Below, piece by piece: positions 40,468 through 50,921 of a DNA stretch of 64,000 nt. The position numbers and the translations under genes are program-made. Positions within the stretch are counted from its first letter, which is position 1. Each line of letters starts with the position of its first letter. This DNA is from Vibrio ponticus (GTDB lineage Bacteria > Pseudomonadota > Gammaproteobacteria > Enterobacterales > Vibrionaceae). The notes below the pieces were generated by a model that did no database searches, was not told the origin of the DNA, and saw only the letters and a program-made list of their open reading frames with translations. The DNA is taken from NCBI RefSeq assembly GCF_009938225.1, contig NZ_AP019657.1:1-64000 (forward strand), given 5' to 3'.

Positions 40468-41820
40468 TTAGCCCTCAAATAGCTCTTTATGCAGCTTTTG
40501 AATCGCTTGGCGTGATACTGACTCGTGCACTAAGAAGCACAAGTTATGTGGGCTGGCACCAAAACAAATCATACGGAGATTCATATCTTCTAATGTGCCA
40601 AATACTTGCTTAGCGTAACCACGGCTCTCGCTCATGTTGTTGCCAATCAGTGCCACTAAGCAAAGGTTTTGCTCGATTTCAACCGTACAGAGCTGTTCCA
40701 GCTCGGCATGAGCGGCTGCCGGCAGTTGCGGCGCACCACCAGAGGTATCAGTTTGATCTAAGGTCAATGAGACACTGATCTCTGAGGTGGTGATCAAGTC
40801 GACTGAAACTTTATGCTTCGCGAGGATCTCAAATACTTTGGCAAGGAAACCATAGGCATGGAACATTTTATCGCTGCGCAGTGTGACCATGGTTTGATTA
40901 CAGCGTAGTGCTAATGCCCTAAATAGTGGTGAGCTTTGCACTTGATGGCGAATCCAAGTACCGCCTTTTTCTGGCTCTTTTGATGAGCCGACAAATACCG
41001 GAATATCATGACGTAGCGCCGGTACCAGCGTTGATGGGTGAAGGATCTTAGCGCCAAAGTTAGCCATTTCTGATGCTTCACTAAAACTGATTTCGGCAAT
41101 CGGTGATGCTTTGGCGGCAATGCGAGGATCTGTGGTATAGATGCCCGGAACATCAGTCCAGATCTCCAAGCCTTCAGCTTTTACCGCTTCGGCGATCAAT
41201 GCCGCGCTGTAGTCACTGCCCCCACGACCGAGAGTCGTAGTATTGCCTTGCTCATCAGAACCAATAAATCCTTGAGTCACGACCACATGCTCTTGGCAAA
41301 GTGGTAGCAGTTTTTCTGCTGCTAGTAACTCTGTTTGGGCGACATCAGGCTCAGCCTTACCAAAATCATCGTCGGTGCGTAGTACTTGGCGAATATCAAA
41401 ACGGATGGCGTTAATGCCACGTTCTCGCATAAGCTGGGCGAGAATGTGAGTTGACATCAACTCGCCGCAAGCAACAAGATGATCGGTTAGCTTATGGCTA
41501 GACTGGATAGAAGCGGCTTCCGCTAAACTGGTCACCGTATCGAGGATCTGATATACCTCATTGGCAGTTTCCGTCGCGTGTTCTAGTTTAGCTAGAATCG
41601 CTTCGTGGATATCGGCAAGTTTTTGCAAGATATCGGCACGCTCTTGCTCATTGCTTACACCATTGGCTAACTCAACCAATAAGTTGGTAACGCCAGAACA
41701 CGCACTGCTGACGACGAGTTTAGTATTCGGGTTGTTTTCGATAATAGCCGCACAGCGGCTCATGGCTTCAAAATTTGCGACACTAGTACCGCCAAATTTG
41801 GCGACATTAAAAGAACTCAC
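40468..41820 (-). CDS. lysC: Lysine-sensitive aspartokinase III
   Basis: Phosphorylates aspartate, entry to lysine, threonine and methionine synthesis. 450 aa, monofunctional; kinase motif VAKFGGTSV (6-14), LGRGGSDYSAAL, and C-terminal ACT domains (DLITTSEISVSLTLD), matching E. coli LysC throughout. GTG start with GGGAGAA upstream. A lysine riboswitch occupies the leader. Confidence 0.97.
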   Translation of the reverse strand: MSSFNVAKFGGTSVANFEAMSRCAAIIENNPNTKLVVSSACSGVTNLLVELANGVSNEQERADILQKLADIHEAILAKLEHATETANEVYQILDTVTSLAEAASIQSSHKLTDHLVACGELMSTHILAQLMRERGINAIRFDIRQVLRTDDDFGKAEPDVAQTELLAAEKLLPLCQEHVVVTQGFIGSDEQGNTTTLGRGGSDYSAALIAEAVKAEGLEIWTDVPGIYTTDPRIAAKASPIAEISFSEASEMANFGAKILHPSTLVPALRHDIPVFVGSSKEPEKGGTWIRHQVQSSPLFRALALRCNQTMVTLRSDKMFHAYGFLAKVFEILAKHKVSVDLITTSEISVSLTLDQTDTSGGAPQLPAAAHAELEQLCTVEIEQNLCLVALIGNNMSESRGYAKQVFGTLEDMNLRMICFGASPHNLCFLVHESVSRQAIQKLHKELFEG

Positions 41821-41934
41821 AGCGATTCTCCCACGGCTTCCTAAATATTTTTGCTGGGTTACCCAACGTCCTATGTTGTTTTCAAGAGAAGAGAGTTTGG
41901 TGCGATAAGAGGTAAGTTATTTGGCAATAATATT

Positions 41935-42110
41935 CACCTCAGAAGCGCATCATCAGGCAGTGCTGATGACAGTTGATGAGAGTCAACTCAAGTCAACCGA
42001 CCTCACTAAACCGACAATTTAGCGATGTCTCGGCACTACTCTCCCTCAATGAATCGTATTGGAGTTGCGGCTCCACGATGCATCTACCTAGGCAGTGCTC
42101 CTCTTCTGTG
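41935..42110 (-). ncRNA. Lysine riboswitch (L box) in the lysC leader
   Basis: Read on the minus strand the region starts AGAAGAGGAGCAC and ends GCGCTTCTGAGGTG, the pairing P1 arms and conserved GAGG-GC / GCTTCTG elements of the L box. Between them are GGTAGATGCAT (loop-E type), GGGAGAGTAGTGCCGA, and a paired TCATCA-ACTGTCATCAG / CTGATGATG arm. It precedes lysC on the same strand. The rest of the leader (41821-41934) has no strong U-tract terminator; a GTTGGGTAACCCAGC hairpin near 41860 could be the switching element at translation level. Confidence 0.88.
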
Positions 42111-42117
42111 TTTAATT

Positions 42118-42146
42118 ATTGAACGGTTTTATGTGATCAAAGTCAA
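42118..42146 (-). promoter_or_regulatory. Promoter of the lysC riboswitch transcript
   Basis: Minus strand TTGACT (42146-42141), 17-bp spacer, TTCAAT (42123-42118), just before the riboswitch 5' end. Confidence 0.7.
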
Positions 42147-42272
42147 CAGATAATTTTACCTATAATCCAACAATATGTAACAACTAGACTTATGACCAAT
42201 TGTCCCTTGCTGGATATTGTTCTATGGTGGTCTAACCTGAGAAGATTTCGAAGCATGCTGCAAGGAGCGATT

Positions 42273-43394
42273 ATGACAATTCAAAGCTTTATTCCACCGC
42301 GCCGAACCCTAATGGGACCTGGTCCTTCTGATATCTCACCGCAAGTTTTGCAAGCGTTGAGTCGTCCAACTGTTGGACATTTAGACCCGCTATTTGTCGG
42401 CATGATGGATGAGCTAAAACAACTACTAAAGTATGCTTTCCAGACTGAGAATGAGTTCACAATTGCTGTATCTGCGCCAGGCAGTGCAGGTATGGAAGCG
42501 TGTTTTGTTAACTTAATTGAAGCCGGCGACAAGGTGATTGTGTGTCGTAATGGGGTGTTTGGCGAACGTATGCGTGAGAACGTGATTCGTGCTGGTGGAG
42601 AAGCGGTTGTGATTGACGATGAGTGGGGTACTCCTGTCTCTGTTGATAAAGTTGCTCAAGCTCTGCAAGATAACCCAGATACTAAAATTGTTGCGTTTGT
42701 TCATGCTGAAACCTCAACTGGGGCGGTTTCAGATGCGCAGGCGTTGGGGGCTTTAGCTAAGCAGTATAATGCGTTAACCATTGTTGATACGGTGACATCT
42801 CTTGGTGGTGTGCCGCTTAAAGTCGATGAGTGGCAACTTGATGCGGTTTATTCTGGTAGCCAAAAATGCCTTTCTTGTACACCAGGTTTGGCTCCTCTGA
42901 CATTTTCATCCCAAGCGATTGAGAAGATTCAAAGCCGCACGACGCCAGTACAAAGTTGGTTTCTTGATCAGAGCCTAGTACTTGGCTATTGGAGTGGCGA
43001 AGGTAAACGCAGTTATCACCATACTGCGCCAGTAAACAGTTTATACGCCCTGCATGAGTCATTAGTGATGTTACAAAATGAAGGGCTAGAGAATGCTTGG
43101 CTGCGTCATCAAGCGATGCATGAAAAGTTAAAAACTGGACTAGAGAAGTTAGGTTTTACTTTTGTGGTTGAAGAGGCGTACCGTTTACCCCAGTTGAATG
43201 CAGTCTATGTTCCTGCGGGCATTGACGAAGCGAAGGTGCGTAACCATTTACTAGAAACTTATAACCTTGAGATTGGCGCTGGTCTCGGTGCTTTAGCCGG
43301 TAAAGCGTGGCGCATCGGTTTGATGGGTTACGGCGCGCGCGAAGAAAATGTCGCACTGTGTTTGCGAGCGCTAGAGGAGTCATTGACTCAGTAA
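42273..43394 (+). CDS. Class V pyridoxal-phosphate aminotransferase (alanine/serine-glyoxylate type)
   Basis: A fold-type I PLP enzyme (373 aa) most like alanine-glyoxylate / serine-pyruvate aminotransferases. PLP lysine K198 in GSQKCLS; MGPGPSDISP at the N-terminus and HLDP near it are typical. I choose the ATG at 42273 (MTIQSFIPP) for its AGGAG site; the frame extends to 42192. Substrate pair is not decided by sequence. Divergent from lysC, followed by a terminator. Confidence 0.88.
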   Translation: MTIQSFIPPRRTLMGPGPSDISPQVLQALSRPTVGHLDPLFVGMMDELKQLLKYAFQTENEFTIAVSAPGSAGMEACFVNLIEAGDKVIVCRNGVFGERMRENVIRAGGEAVVIDDEWGTPVSVDKVAQALQDNPDTKIVAFVHAETSTGAVSDAQALGALAKQYNALTIVDTVTSLGGVPLKVDEWQLDAVYSGSQKCLSCTPGLAPLTFSSQAIEKIQSRTTPVQSWFLDQSLVLGYWSGEGKRSYHHTAPVNSLYALHESLVMLQNEGLENAWLRHQAMHEKLKTGLEKLGFTFVVEEAYRLPQLNAVYVPAGIDEAKVRNHLLETYNLEIGAGLGALAGKAWRIGLMGYGAREENVALCLRALEESLTQ

Positions 43395-43425
43395 GTTAGC
43401 TTGAGAATCGTCCCGAGTTTAAAGG

Positions 43426-43452
43426 AAAAGCGGCTGGATAGCCGCTTTTTTA
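43426..43452 (+). terminator. Terminator after the aminotransferase gene
   Basis: AAAAGCGGC / GCCGCTTTT stem, T-run. Confidence 0.85.
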
Positions 43453-43477
43453 GTATTGAACGATGTGAGTGCCTAGG

Positions 43478-45241
43478 CTATTGCGCTGCCGATGGTTTTA
43501 GCGCATCAATATTGGGCGCAATATATTGCACCTTATCGAAGTCCCGCTTAGGAAACAGAAATTTAGCTTCACTGCGAATTTGTTCTGCTTTTTTATCTTC
43601 GCCAAGTCCTTGATAAGCCATGATCAAGTTATTGTAGAAAGCCGGACGTGGCTTATCTTTAATGATTTTTAGTGACCAATCGATATAAGGTTGAATGAAC
43701 TTTGGATTGTGGGTCATTAAACCAATGTTGAGATAGGTGCTGTAAATATCCCAATCATAACGATCTTTCCAGACGATTGGGTTACTGACGCGTTCTAAAA
43801 TCTGCGGATCCTTTGGGTTGGACAGCTCAAACTTCATCAACACATAATTGCTATGCAAAGCCGTCACCATATAAACGCTGGTGAGTATCGGCACAACTAA
43901 ACTCATCACCCGCAAGGCGATTTGCGATAGTTTGCTAAATGATGCTTCACGGTAGCTATTGGAGCGTTGATCAACCCAATAGAGCAAAATAATAAAAGTA
44001 ATCCAGTGTACGAATGAGTGATAGAACGGGTACTCAAGTTGACTATGCAGCACGATAGGAACAAACAAACCGAACATTGCCAGTCGCGTGCCATGCTTAG
44101 CTTGATACATGCGTAACAGCATAAATAGTGCTGCCAGCATAATACCTAAGACTGGCAGTAGACCGCCTTCTACCCCCCAGAACAGGAGTTCATTATGGGG
44201 ATGATCCATCCCAGGTAAACCGACGTGGTAACTCGGGTTTAATTGATGCTGACGTGCAGTATAAAGCGTATAGTCTGCCTCAAAAGTACCATAGCCATAA
44301 CCAGTAAATGGTTTTTCGATAAACATATCGAGAGTTTGTGGAAATGTGTACTGTCTAGGGCTTTCGAGATTTACTTTGTTTTGAATGGTATTCGAGCTGC
44401 CAACCATAAGTGGCATCACCAGACCCACCATAACCCCAACTAGTGCTGAAAGACTCCAACCGGCAATACGTTTATGGGTGGCAAAACGGTATAGGTAAGG
44501 CAGTACCGCCGCAACCGCAATTGCCGCACCAAGCCAGCCTGTACGAGAAGCTAAAACGATCAGCAGTGGAATGGTGAGCAGCGGCATCAAATACAGCAAG
44601 GTCACGTCACTTAACTTGCGTTGATATTTAATTGGCTGACGTGAAAGCAGATAGCCAGATATTGCGAGTCCAGTGGCAAGGAAACTCGCCATCACATTGG
44701 GCTGTTGGAAAATACCATATGGGCGGTTTGTGGTGGTGTTGTAGCCAAAAATATTGTCTGGTTGCAGTAGTAGGTATTGTACCCAACCAAAACAGGCTTG
44801 AATCGCTACAGCTATTACGATGAACCACAGTAGACGCTGTTTTTGTCGATTGCTGAAACGGAACTGCTGCAAAATAACAAATAGCAACAAACCCATCCAT
44901 AGCCCAGTCAGCCGATTAAACGAAAGCTCTGCGGAGCTCTCTGGATAGAGCACAGGGGCAGTCATCATCAGGCAAGAGATGAATAATACGATGGTGAGTT
45001 TGTTGTAGCGTAGTTTGCCTTCAGTACCGATTTGATACAGACCGATAGCGAGACTGATCCCAAATGCGAGCCAAGTACTGGCATTGAAGGATAAGGCTAA
45101 ACCAGAGCCTCCCGGATTAGGCATAAAAAAATGCATCGCCAAAATATAGATAGCACCGATGGAGGCTAAAAAAGGGCGAATTAGCGGAAGTTTTGCTGCC
45201 TTAGGTTCAAGCTGTGTTCCGGTTAGGTGTATGGTTGCCAT
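43478..45241 (-). CDS. PglL-family protein O-oligosaccharyltransferase
   Basis: A 587-aa polytopic membrane protein of the Wzy/WaaL/PglL superfamily. The N-terminal PglL_A-type segment (MHFFMPNPGGSGLA near 37-50), about 12 membrane helices, a large periplasmic loop with GMDHPHNELLFWGVEGG holding the essential His of the family, and a TPR-like C-terminal region (about 480-587) point to PglL (protein glycosylation) more than WaaL. A homologue in this position in V. cholerae was shown, as I recall, to transfer glycans to protein. The natural acceptor here is unknown; pilins are typical. Not assigned a symbol. Confidence 0.85.
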   Translation of the reverse strand: MATIHLTGTQLEPKAAKLPLIRPFLASIGAIYILAMHFFMPNPGGSGLALSFNASTWLAFGISLAIGLYQIGTEGKLRYNKLTIVLFISCLMMTAPVLYPESSAELSFNRLTGLWMGLLLFVILQQFRFSNRQKQRLLWFIVIAVAIQACFGWVQYLLLQPDNIFGYNTTTNRPYGIFQQPNVMASFLATGLAISGYLLSRQPIKYQRKLSDVTLLYLMPLLTIPLLIVLASRTGWLGAAIAVAAVLPYLYRFATHKRIAGWSLSALVGVMVGLVMPLMVGSSNTIQNKVNLESPRQYTFPQTLDMFIEKPFTGYGYGTFEADYTLYTARQHQLNPSYHVGLPGMDHPHNELLFWGVEGGLLPVLGIMLAALFMLLRMYQAKHGTRLAMFGLFVPIVLHSQLEYPFYHSFVHWITFIILLYWVDQRSNSYREASFSKLSQIALRVMSLVVPILTSVYMVTALHSNYVLMKFELSNPKDPQILERVSNPIVWKDRYDWDIYSTYLNIGLMTHNPKFIQPYIDWSLKIIKDKPRPAFYNNLIMAYQGLGEDKKAEQIRSEAKFLFPKRDFDKVQYIAPNIDALKPSAAQ

Positions 45242-45264
45242 ATAGGGTCACTTCTACAAAAACA

Positions 45265-45289
45265 AAACCAGCGTATGATACGCTGGTTT
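45265..45289 (-). terminator. Terminator after uvrA
   Basis: AAACCAGCGTA / TACGCTGGTTT stem, 13 bp past the uvrA stop. Confidence 0.8.
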
Positions 45290-45301
45290 AACTACTTTTG
45301 A

Positions 45302-48124
45302 CTATTTTAACATAGGTTTAAGGAAGCGTGCGGTATGTGAACCTTCGACCTGCGCCACATCTTCCGGTGTGCCTTGAGCAATGATCTCGCCACCGCCTTG
45401 ACCACCTTCCGGACCTAAATCGACAATCCAGTCCGCCGTTTTAATTACGTCGAGGTTGTGCTCGATAACCACGACGGTATTACCGTGATCACGTAGGCGA
45501 TGCAGTACAGTAAGTAGTTGCTGAATATCATGAAAATGCAAACCAGTCGTCGGCTCATCCAAGATATATAGCGTCTTACCGGTATCACGCTTAGACAGTT
45601 CGCGAGCGAGCTTCACGCGCTGCGCTTCACCACCCGATAAGGTTGTCGCGGCTTGACCAAGACGAATATAAGAAAGACCAACATCCATCAAGGTTTGCAA
45701 TTTACGCGCAATTACAGGTACAGGGTCGAAGAATAGTCGTGCATCTTCAACGGTCATTTCTAGCACTTCATCGATGGTTTTACCTTTGTAGCGTACTTCT
45801 AAGGTTTCACGGTTATAGCGCTTACCTTTACATACATCACAAGGTACATAAACATCGGGTAAGAAGTGCATTTCGACTTTAATCACGCCATCACCTTGGC
45901 AAGCTTCACAGCGACCACCACGGACGTTAAAGCTAAAGCGACCAGGCTTGTAGCCACGAGAGCGTGCTTCTTGTGTACCAGAGAACAGTTCTCGGATCGG
46001 CGTGAAGATCCCAGTGTAAGTGGCAGGGTTAGAACGCGGCGTACGACCGATAGGGCTCTGATCTATATCGATCACCTTATCAAAGTGCTCAAGCCCTTTG
46101 ATCTTCTTATAAGGTGCAGGCGTTGCTGTCGTCGCGCCATTGAGTTGAGTATGGGCAATCTTAAAGAAGGTATCGTTAATTAGGGTTGATTTACCTGAGC
46201 CAGAAACCCCGGTTATACAGCTAAATAGACCGACAGGAACCGTTAAATTGACCTCTTTGAGGTTGTTACCCGTCGCGCCTATGAGTTCCACCACTTTCTT
46301 CTTATCAAACGGTGTGCGCTGCTGTGGTATTTCAATTTTCTTAACCCCAGAGAGGTATTGACCAGTGAGCGACTCAGGGACTTCAAGGATCTCTGCCATC
46401 GTACCTTGTGCAACCACTTGTCCGCCATGGACCCCCGCACCTGGACCAATATCAATCACATGATCGGCGCAGCGAATTGCGTCTTCATCATGTTCGACAA
46501 CTAACACGGTATTACCTAAATCGCGTAGGTGGGTTAGGGTTTTTAATAGTCGTTCGTTATCACGTTGGTGCAAGCCAATCGATGGTTCATCAAGCACATA
46601 CATAACACCGACTAAGCCCGCGCCAATTTGGCTTGCGAGGCGAATACGTTGTGCTTCACCGCCAGAGAGCGTTTCGGCGCTGCGAGAAAGGTTTAGGTAG
46701 TTAAGACCCACGTTAACCAAGAACTCAAGGCGATCGTTGATCTCTTTCATCACTTTTTCGGCGATTTTCGCCCGTTGACCTTCTAGTTTTAGATCCGCGA
46801 AGAAGCCTAGCGCGTCGGCAATGCTCAGTTCCACAATTTCAGGTAGAGTGGTATCACCGATAAACACATTACGCGCTTCTAAACGCAGACGACTGCCGTC
46901 ACAACTCGCACAGCATTTAGTTGAGATGTATTTAGCTAGCTCTTCACGGACAGAGTTTGATTCGGTATCGCGGTAGCGGCGCTCTAGTGTATTTAAAATC
47001 CCTTCAAACGGATGGCGTTTAACGCGGATATCACCACGATCATTGATGTAGTTAAACTCAACTTCTGTTCGACCTGAGCCTTTAAGGATCACATCTTGGA
47101 TTTTCTTCGGCAGTTTGTTAAACGGCTGATTGAGGTCGAAATCATAGTGCTTAGCCAGTGAGCTAAGCATTTGGAAGTAGTAGTAGTTCTTTTGATCCCA
47201 GCCGCGAATAGCCCCTTGAGCAAGACTGAGTGACTCATCTTGGAGCACTCGGTCAGGGTCAAAATATTGTTGCACGCCTAAGCCATCGCAAGTTCCACAT
47301 GCCCCAGCAGGGTTGTTGAACGAAAATAGGCGAGGTTCGAGTTCTTGCATGCTGTAGCCACAATGTGGACAAGCGAAATTGGCGGAAAAGACCGTTTCTT
47401 CTCCGTCGCCATCCATTGGCGCGACCACAGCAATACCACCAGAAAGCTCTAGTGTGGTTTCAAACGATTCCGCTAGGCGTTGTTGCAGATCGGCGCGTAC
47501 TTTAAAGCGATCGACCACTACTTCAATGGTGTGCTTTTTATGCAGTTCTAGTGTCGGAGGATCGGACAGGTCACAGGTTTCCCCATCAATACGGGCACGA
47601 ATAAAACCTTGCGCGGCAAGGTTTTCTAGTGTCTTAACGTGTTCGCCTTTACGTTCTTTAACGATAGGAGCCAGCAGCATCATTTTTGAGCCTTCTGGCA
47701 TCTCTAGCACTTTGTCGACCATTTGCGATACGGTTTGTGCTGACAGCGGCACCTTATGCTCAGGGCAGCGCGGCTCGCCAACACGAGCATAGAGCAGACG
47801 TAAATAGTCATAAACTTCAGTGATAGTACCTACGGTTGAGCGCGGGTTGTGTGAAGTGGACTTTTGCTCGATAGAAATCGCTGGCGATAGACCTTCAATG
47901 TGGTCGACATCAGGCTTTTCCATCAAGGATAGAAACTGACGCGCATAAGCAGACAGTGATTCAACGTAGCGACGTTGCCCTTCTGCATACAGAGTATCAA
48001 AAGCCAAAGATGATTTACCGGAGCCGGATAAACCAGTGATAACAATGAGTTTATCGCGCGGGATGGTGAGGTTGATGTTTTTAAGGTTGTGGGTGCGGGC
48101 TCCGCGTACTTCTATCTTGTCCAT
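45302..48124 (-). CDS. uvrA: Excinuclease ABC subunit A
   Basis: DNA damage sensor of nucleotide excision repair. 940 aa, typical. Two ABC ATPase halves: Walker [11 protein letters not shown] near 31-40 and [10 protein letters not shown] near 640; two LSGGEAQR signatures; zinc motifs CPHC..CGTC and CEAC..CDVC. No unusual change seen. I did not find a clear SOS box upstream in 48125-48200. Confidence 0.98.
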   Translation of the reverse strand: MDKIEVRGARTHNLKNINLTIPRDKLIVITGLSGSGKSSLAFDTLYAEGQRRYVESLSAYARQFLSLMEKPDVDHIEGLSPAISIEQKSTSHNPRSTVGTITEVYDYLRLLYARVGEPRCPEHKVPLSAQTVSQMVDKVLEMPEGSKMMLLAPIVKERKGEHVKTLENLAAQGFIRARIDGETCDLSDPPTLELHKKHTIEVVVDRFKVRADLQQRLAESFETTLELSGGIAVVAPMDGDGEETVFSANFACPHCGYSMQELEPRLFSFNNPAGACGTCDGLGVQQYFDPDRVLQDESLSLAQGAIRGWDQKNYYYFQMLSSLAKHYDFDLNQPFNKLPKKIQDVILKGSGRTEVEFNYINDRGDIRVKRHPFEGILNTLERRYRDTESNSVREELAKYISTKCCASCDGSRLRLEARNVFIGDTTLPEIVELSIADALGFFADLKLEGQRAKIAEKVMKEINDRLEFLVNVGLNYLNLSRSAETLSGGEAQRIRLASQIGAGLVGVMYVLDEPSIGLHQRDNERLLKTLTHLRDLGNTVLVVEHDEDAIRCADHVIDIGPGAGVHGGQVVAQGTMAEILEVPESLTGQYLSGVKKIEIPQQRTPFDKKKVVELIGATGNNLKEVNLTVPVGLFSCITGVSGSGKSTLINDTFFKIAHTQLNGATTATPAPYKKIKGLEHFDKVIDIDQSPIGRTPRSNPATYTGIFTPIRELFSGTQEARSRGYKPGRFSFNVRGGRCEACQGDGVIKVEMHFLPDVYVPCDVCKGKRYNRETLEVRYKGKTIDEVLEMTVEDARLFFDPVPVIARKLQTLMDVGLSYIRLGQAATTLSGGEAQRVKLARELSKRDTGKTLYILDEPTTGLHFHDIQQLLTVLHRLRDHGNTVVVIEHNLDVIKTADWIVDLGPEGGQGGGEIIAQGTPEDVAQVEGSHTARFLKPMLK

Positions 48125-48206
48125 GGTAATCGCTCTGTATGGGAAGAACTTCTAGTATTACACAGTGCGATAAATGTTCAAAGAAAAATACTGGACATAA
48201 AAACAG

Positions 48207-48231
48207 TAAAGGCGACCAGTGGTCGCCTTTA
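48207..48231 (-). terminator. Terminator after galU
   Basis: AAAGGCGACC / GGTCGCCTTT hairpin at the 3' side of galU. Confidence 0.85.
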
Positions 48232-48249
48232 TGTTCGTTAACTCGCGGA

Positions 48250-49122
48250 TTAGCCTTGTTTAGCTGTTGCGTGTTTACCTAATTCTGTTTTTTGGCTGTC
48301 TTTCAAATATAGATTTTCAAAACAGTAATTGGTCGCTTCAATGTAGCCTTCTACACTACCACAGTCAAAGCGTTGACCTTTGAATTTATACGCTAGAACA
48401 CAGCCGGCTTTTGCTTGCTTAAGGAGTGCATCAGTGATCTGAATTTCACCACCTTTGCCTGGTTCAGTTTGTTCGATTAGCTCAAAGATATCCGGAGTTA
48501 AGATATAACGACCGATGATTGCTAGGTTGCTTGGTGCTGTACCTGGTTCTGGTTTTTCAACCATGTCGTCAACGCGGAAAATGTCATCTTTGATCATTTC
48601 ACCAGAAATCACACCGTATTTGTGAGTTTCATTTTCTGGTACTTCTTGAACAGCAACAATAGAACAACGGAACTGTTTAAATAGCGTCACCATTTGTGCC
48701 AGTACGCCTTCTTGCTCATTGACACAAAGGTCATCAGCTAGCACGACTGCAAATGGTTCATCACCAATAAGTTCACGCCCCGTCAGAATCGCATGACCTA
48801 GACCTTTCATTTCGCGCTGGCGGATGTAAGTGAAGTTTGCTGATTCGATAATGTCACGGATATCAACCAACAGTTCTTCTTTGTTGGTGCCGCTGATTTG
48901 GTGCTCTAGCTCGTAGTTTTTGTCAAAGTGGTCCATGATTGAGTGTTTGCCACGACCAGTGACAATGCACATGCCGTCCATACCCGCTTGAATCGCTTCT
49001 TCGACACCGTATTCAATCAACGGCTTGTTTACTACTGGCATCATTTCCTTTGGCATCGATTTTGTTGCTGGCAGGAAGCGTGTTCCGTAACCTGCCGCAG
49101 GAAATAGGCACTTTTTAATCAT
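48250..49122 (-). CDS. galU: UTP-glucose-1-phosphate uridylyltransferase
   Basis: Makes UDP-glucose for LPS, exopolysaccharide and galactose use. 290 aa; nucleotidyltransferase signature GYGTRFLPATKSMPKEM (11-27) and VLADDL active-site region present. Confidence 0.97.
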   Translation of the reverse strand: MIKKCLFPAAGYGTRFLPATKSMPKEMMPVVNKPLIEYGVEEAIQAGMDGMCIVTGRGKHSIMDHFDKNYELEHQISGTNKEELLVDIRDIIESANFTYIRQREMKGLGHAILTGRELIGDEPFAVVLADDLCVNEQEGVLAQMVTLFKQFRCSIVAVQEVPENETHKYGVISGEMIKDDIFRVDDMVEKPEPGTAPSNLAIIGRYILTPDIFELIEQTEPGKGGEIQITDALLKQAKAGCVLAYKFKGQRFDCGSVEGYIEATNYCFENLYLKDSQKTELGKHATAKQG

Positions 49123-49239
49123 GATTAAACCCTTTGTATCTCTGACGTATTTGAAATTGGCGATAAGATAGCACGGTTTTGATGAATAGATAATTAACCA
49201 GGTCGACCAAAAGTTAATTTTCTATCCCTTGCATTATAT

Positions 49240-49887
49240 TTAAGACACTAAATGTTGCTTTGCCCATGATATGGCCTGGACTCTATTTTTTACCGATAGC
49301 TTTTTGAAAATCTGATAAAGATGTGATTTGACGGTGAATTCACTAATAAATAGATCTTCAGCAATCTGATTATTTGAGGCTCCAGTTTGCAAACTACGCA
49401 AGATTTGAATTTCTCTCGTTGTCAGGTCGACGGTCGCAGGAGAGGTTTGGCTGTCGATGACATGACGGTAGTAATGTAATAGTTGAGCGGCGACTTTACG
49501 CGGTAACCAGTTTTGGCTATTAATCACTTCGCCACACCCATAGGCTATATGTGGTATTTCATCGTTGCTGTAAAACAAGGCTTTTAAGTTACCAAAGCTA
49601 AGTAACTCATCGGTGGTCAAACGTCTTTCGACATTGAATATGACGGTTTCAAAAATTTTGTTTGAAAGTGGTAGGCTACGAATTGCACTACTCAATTGCT
49701 GATAATTGTTGTGATCAATTAATAGGATCTTATGCTTGTGTTGTTGCATAGCCAGCATAAAGTCTTCTGGTTCCATACGAGGGATTGCTACCCCTAACCC
49801 TTCTTCAATTAAGTCCACCAGTGGGTAATGCCCATCTTTATCTTCACAAAGAAAATAGAGTGTTCTCGCGTAGATGTTTTTAACCAT
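49240..49887 (-). CDS. qstR: LuxR-type regulator QstR
   Basis: Intermediate regulator of natural transformation; in V. cholerae, from memory, it acts below TfoX and HapR, activating comEA, comM and type VI secretion genes. 215 aa: an N-terminal receiver-like region without clear phospho-Asp set, and a LuxR HTH at about 148-212 (LTTREIQILRSLQTGASNNQ and SEFTVKSHLYQIFKKL). Position between galU and ssb is the same as in V. cholerae, which together with length supports the name. Confidence 0.87.
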   Translation of the reverse strand: MVKNIYARTLYFLCEDKDGHYPLVDLIEEGLGVAIPRMEPEDFMLAMQQHKHKILLIDHNNYQQLSSAIRSLPLSNKIFETVIFNVERRLTTDELLSFGNLKALFYSNDEIPHIAYGCGEVINSQNWLPRKVAAQLLHYYRHVIDSQTSPATVDLTTREIQILRSLQTGASNNQIAEDLFISEFTVKSHLYQIFKKLSVKNRVQAISWAKQHLVS

Positions 49888-50184
49888 AACTCGTTCTCAT
49901 CCTTAATAATTTGGACTTTATAAAATCATTGCTGATTATCCTGTCCTATTTATTTGCAAAGCGCGATCCATCTTCAGTATGAATCTTTGTTTGTTTCATA
50001 ATTGATAGCGAGTTTTCTTTATCTCATTGAAATTTAGAGCATGAAAATCGAGATAAGTATTGTGAATTGGGAGTCGTGACAAAAAGTTTGTCAATCGGAC
50101 CTGAAGAAGCGAACTCTAGTTCGATTTGTAAGACGGGTATGCTATCCTTATGCGTTATCAAAAATGAACCAGACGGAGCGAAAC
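49888..50184. promoter_or_regulatory. Divergent qstR / ssb control region
   Basis: About 297 bp with no gene. It should hold both promoters. A TATGCT hexamer (50139-50144) may be the ssb -10. A 14-bp two-arm palindrome CGAACTCTAGTTCG (50110-50123) lies before ssb; it is not the gammaproteobacterial LexA box (CTG-N10-CAG), which I do not see. HapR or CRP sites could not be assigned with confidence. Confidence 0.4.
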
Positions 50185-50718
50185 ATGGCTAGCCGTGGAG
50201 TAAACAAAGTTATTTTAGTGGGTAACTTAGGCCAAGACCCAGAAGTGCGCTATATGCCTAGTGGCGGCGCAGTAGCAAACATTACGGTTGCGACTTCAGA
50301 AACATGGCGTGATAAAGCGACTGGCGAACAGCGCGAGAAAACTGAATGGCACCGTGTGGCTCTATTTGGCAAACTTGCTGAAGTTGCCGGTGAGTACCTG
50401 CGCAAAGGCTCTCAAGTATACATTGAAGGTCAATTGCAAACACGTAAGTGGCAGAACCAGCAAGGTCAAGATCAGTACACAACTGAGATCGTGGTACAAG
50501 GCTACAATGGCGTAATGCAAATGCTTGGTGGTCGTCAAGGTGGTCAAGGTGCACCTATGGGCGGTCAACAGCAGCAACAGCAGGGTTGGGGACAACCTCA
50601 ACAGCCAGCAATGCAGCAACAGCAAGCGCCTCAACAGCGTGCGCCTCAGCAACCACCTCAGCAACAGCCTCAATATAATGAGCCACCAATGGATTTTGAC
50701 GACGATATCCCGTTTTAA
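50185..50718 (+). CDS. ssb: Single-stranded DNA-binding protein
   Basis: Essential ssDNA binder for replication, repair and recombination. Start at 50185 ([16 protein letters not shown]), with GGAG 6 nt upstream; frame extends to 50164. 177 aa: OB fold (1-110), a Gln/Pro/Gly-rich linker (about 115-168) and the C-terminal partner-binding tip DDDIPF. Confidence 0.97.
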   Translation: MASRGVNKVILVGNLGQDPEVRYMPSGGAVANITVATSETWRDKATGEQREKTEWHRVALFGKLAEVAGEYLRKGSQVYIEGQLQTRKWQNQQGQDQYTTEIVVQGYNGVMQMLGGRQGGQGAPMGGQQQQQQGWGQPQQPAMQQQQAPQQRAPQQPPQQQPQYNEPPMDFDDDIPF

Positions 50719-50733
50719 TCGATTGAATGTTAA

Positions 50734-50760
50734 AAAAAGCCGCGATTTTCGCGGCTTTTT
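50734..50760 (+). terminator. Intrinsic terminator after ssb
   Basis: AAAAAGCCGCGA / TCGCGGCTTTTT stem, 3-nt loop, T-run. Confidence 0.92.
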
Positions 50761-50921
50761 TATATAGTGGCAAAAGGGACTTAAACGTTTTTGTGATAGT
50801 TCGGCGTTTAAGGACTAATACCTCGAAGGAAGGAGGTTATTCGTGCTAGCTAAATAGTTCTAGCGTATTATCTGGTTCTAAATGGTTATTCACCAGAATC
50901 ACAGAGAGGGAACTCCAATTT

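Noticed and set aside
50110..50123. CGAACTCTAGTTCG palindrome upstream of ssb as a LexA box
   Set aside because: It resembles the Gram-positive DinR box more than the Vibrio CTG-N10-CAG LexA box; one short palindrome is not enough.
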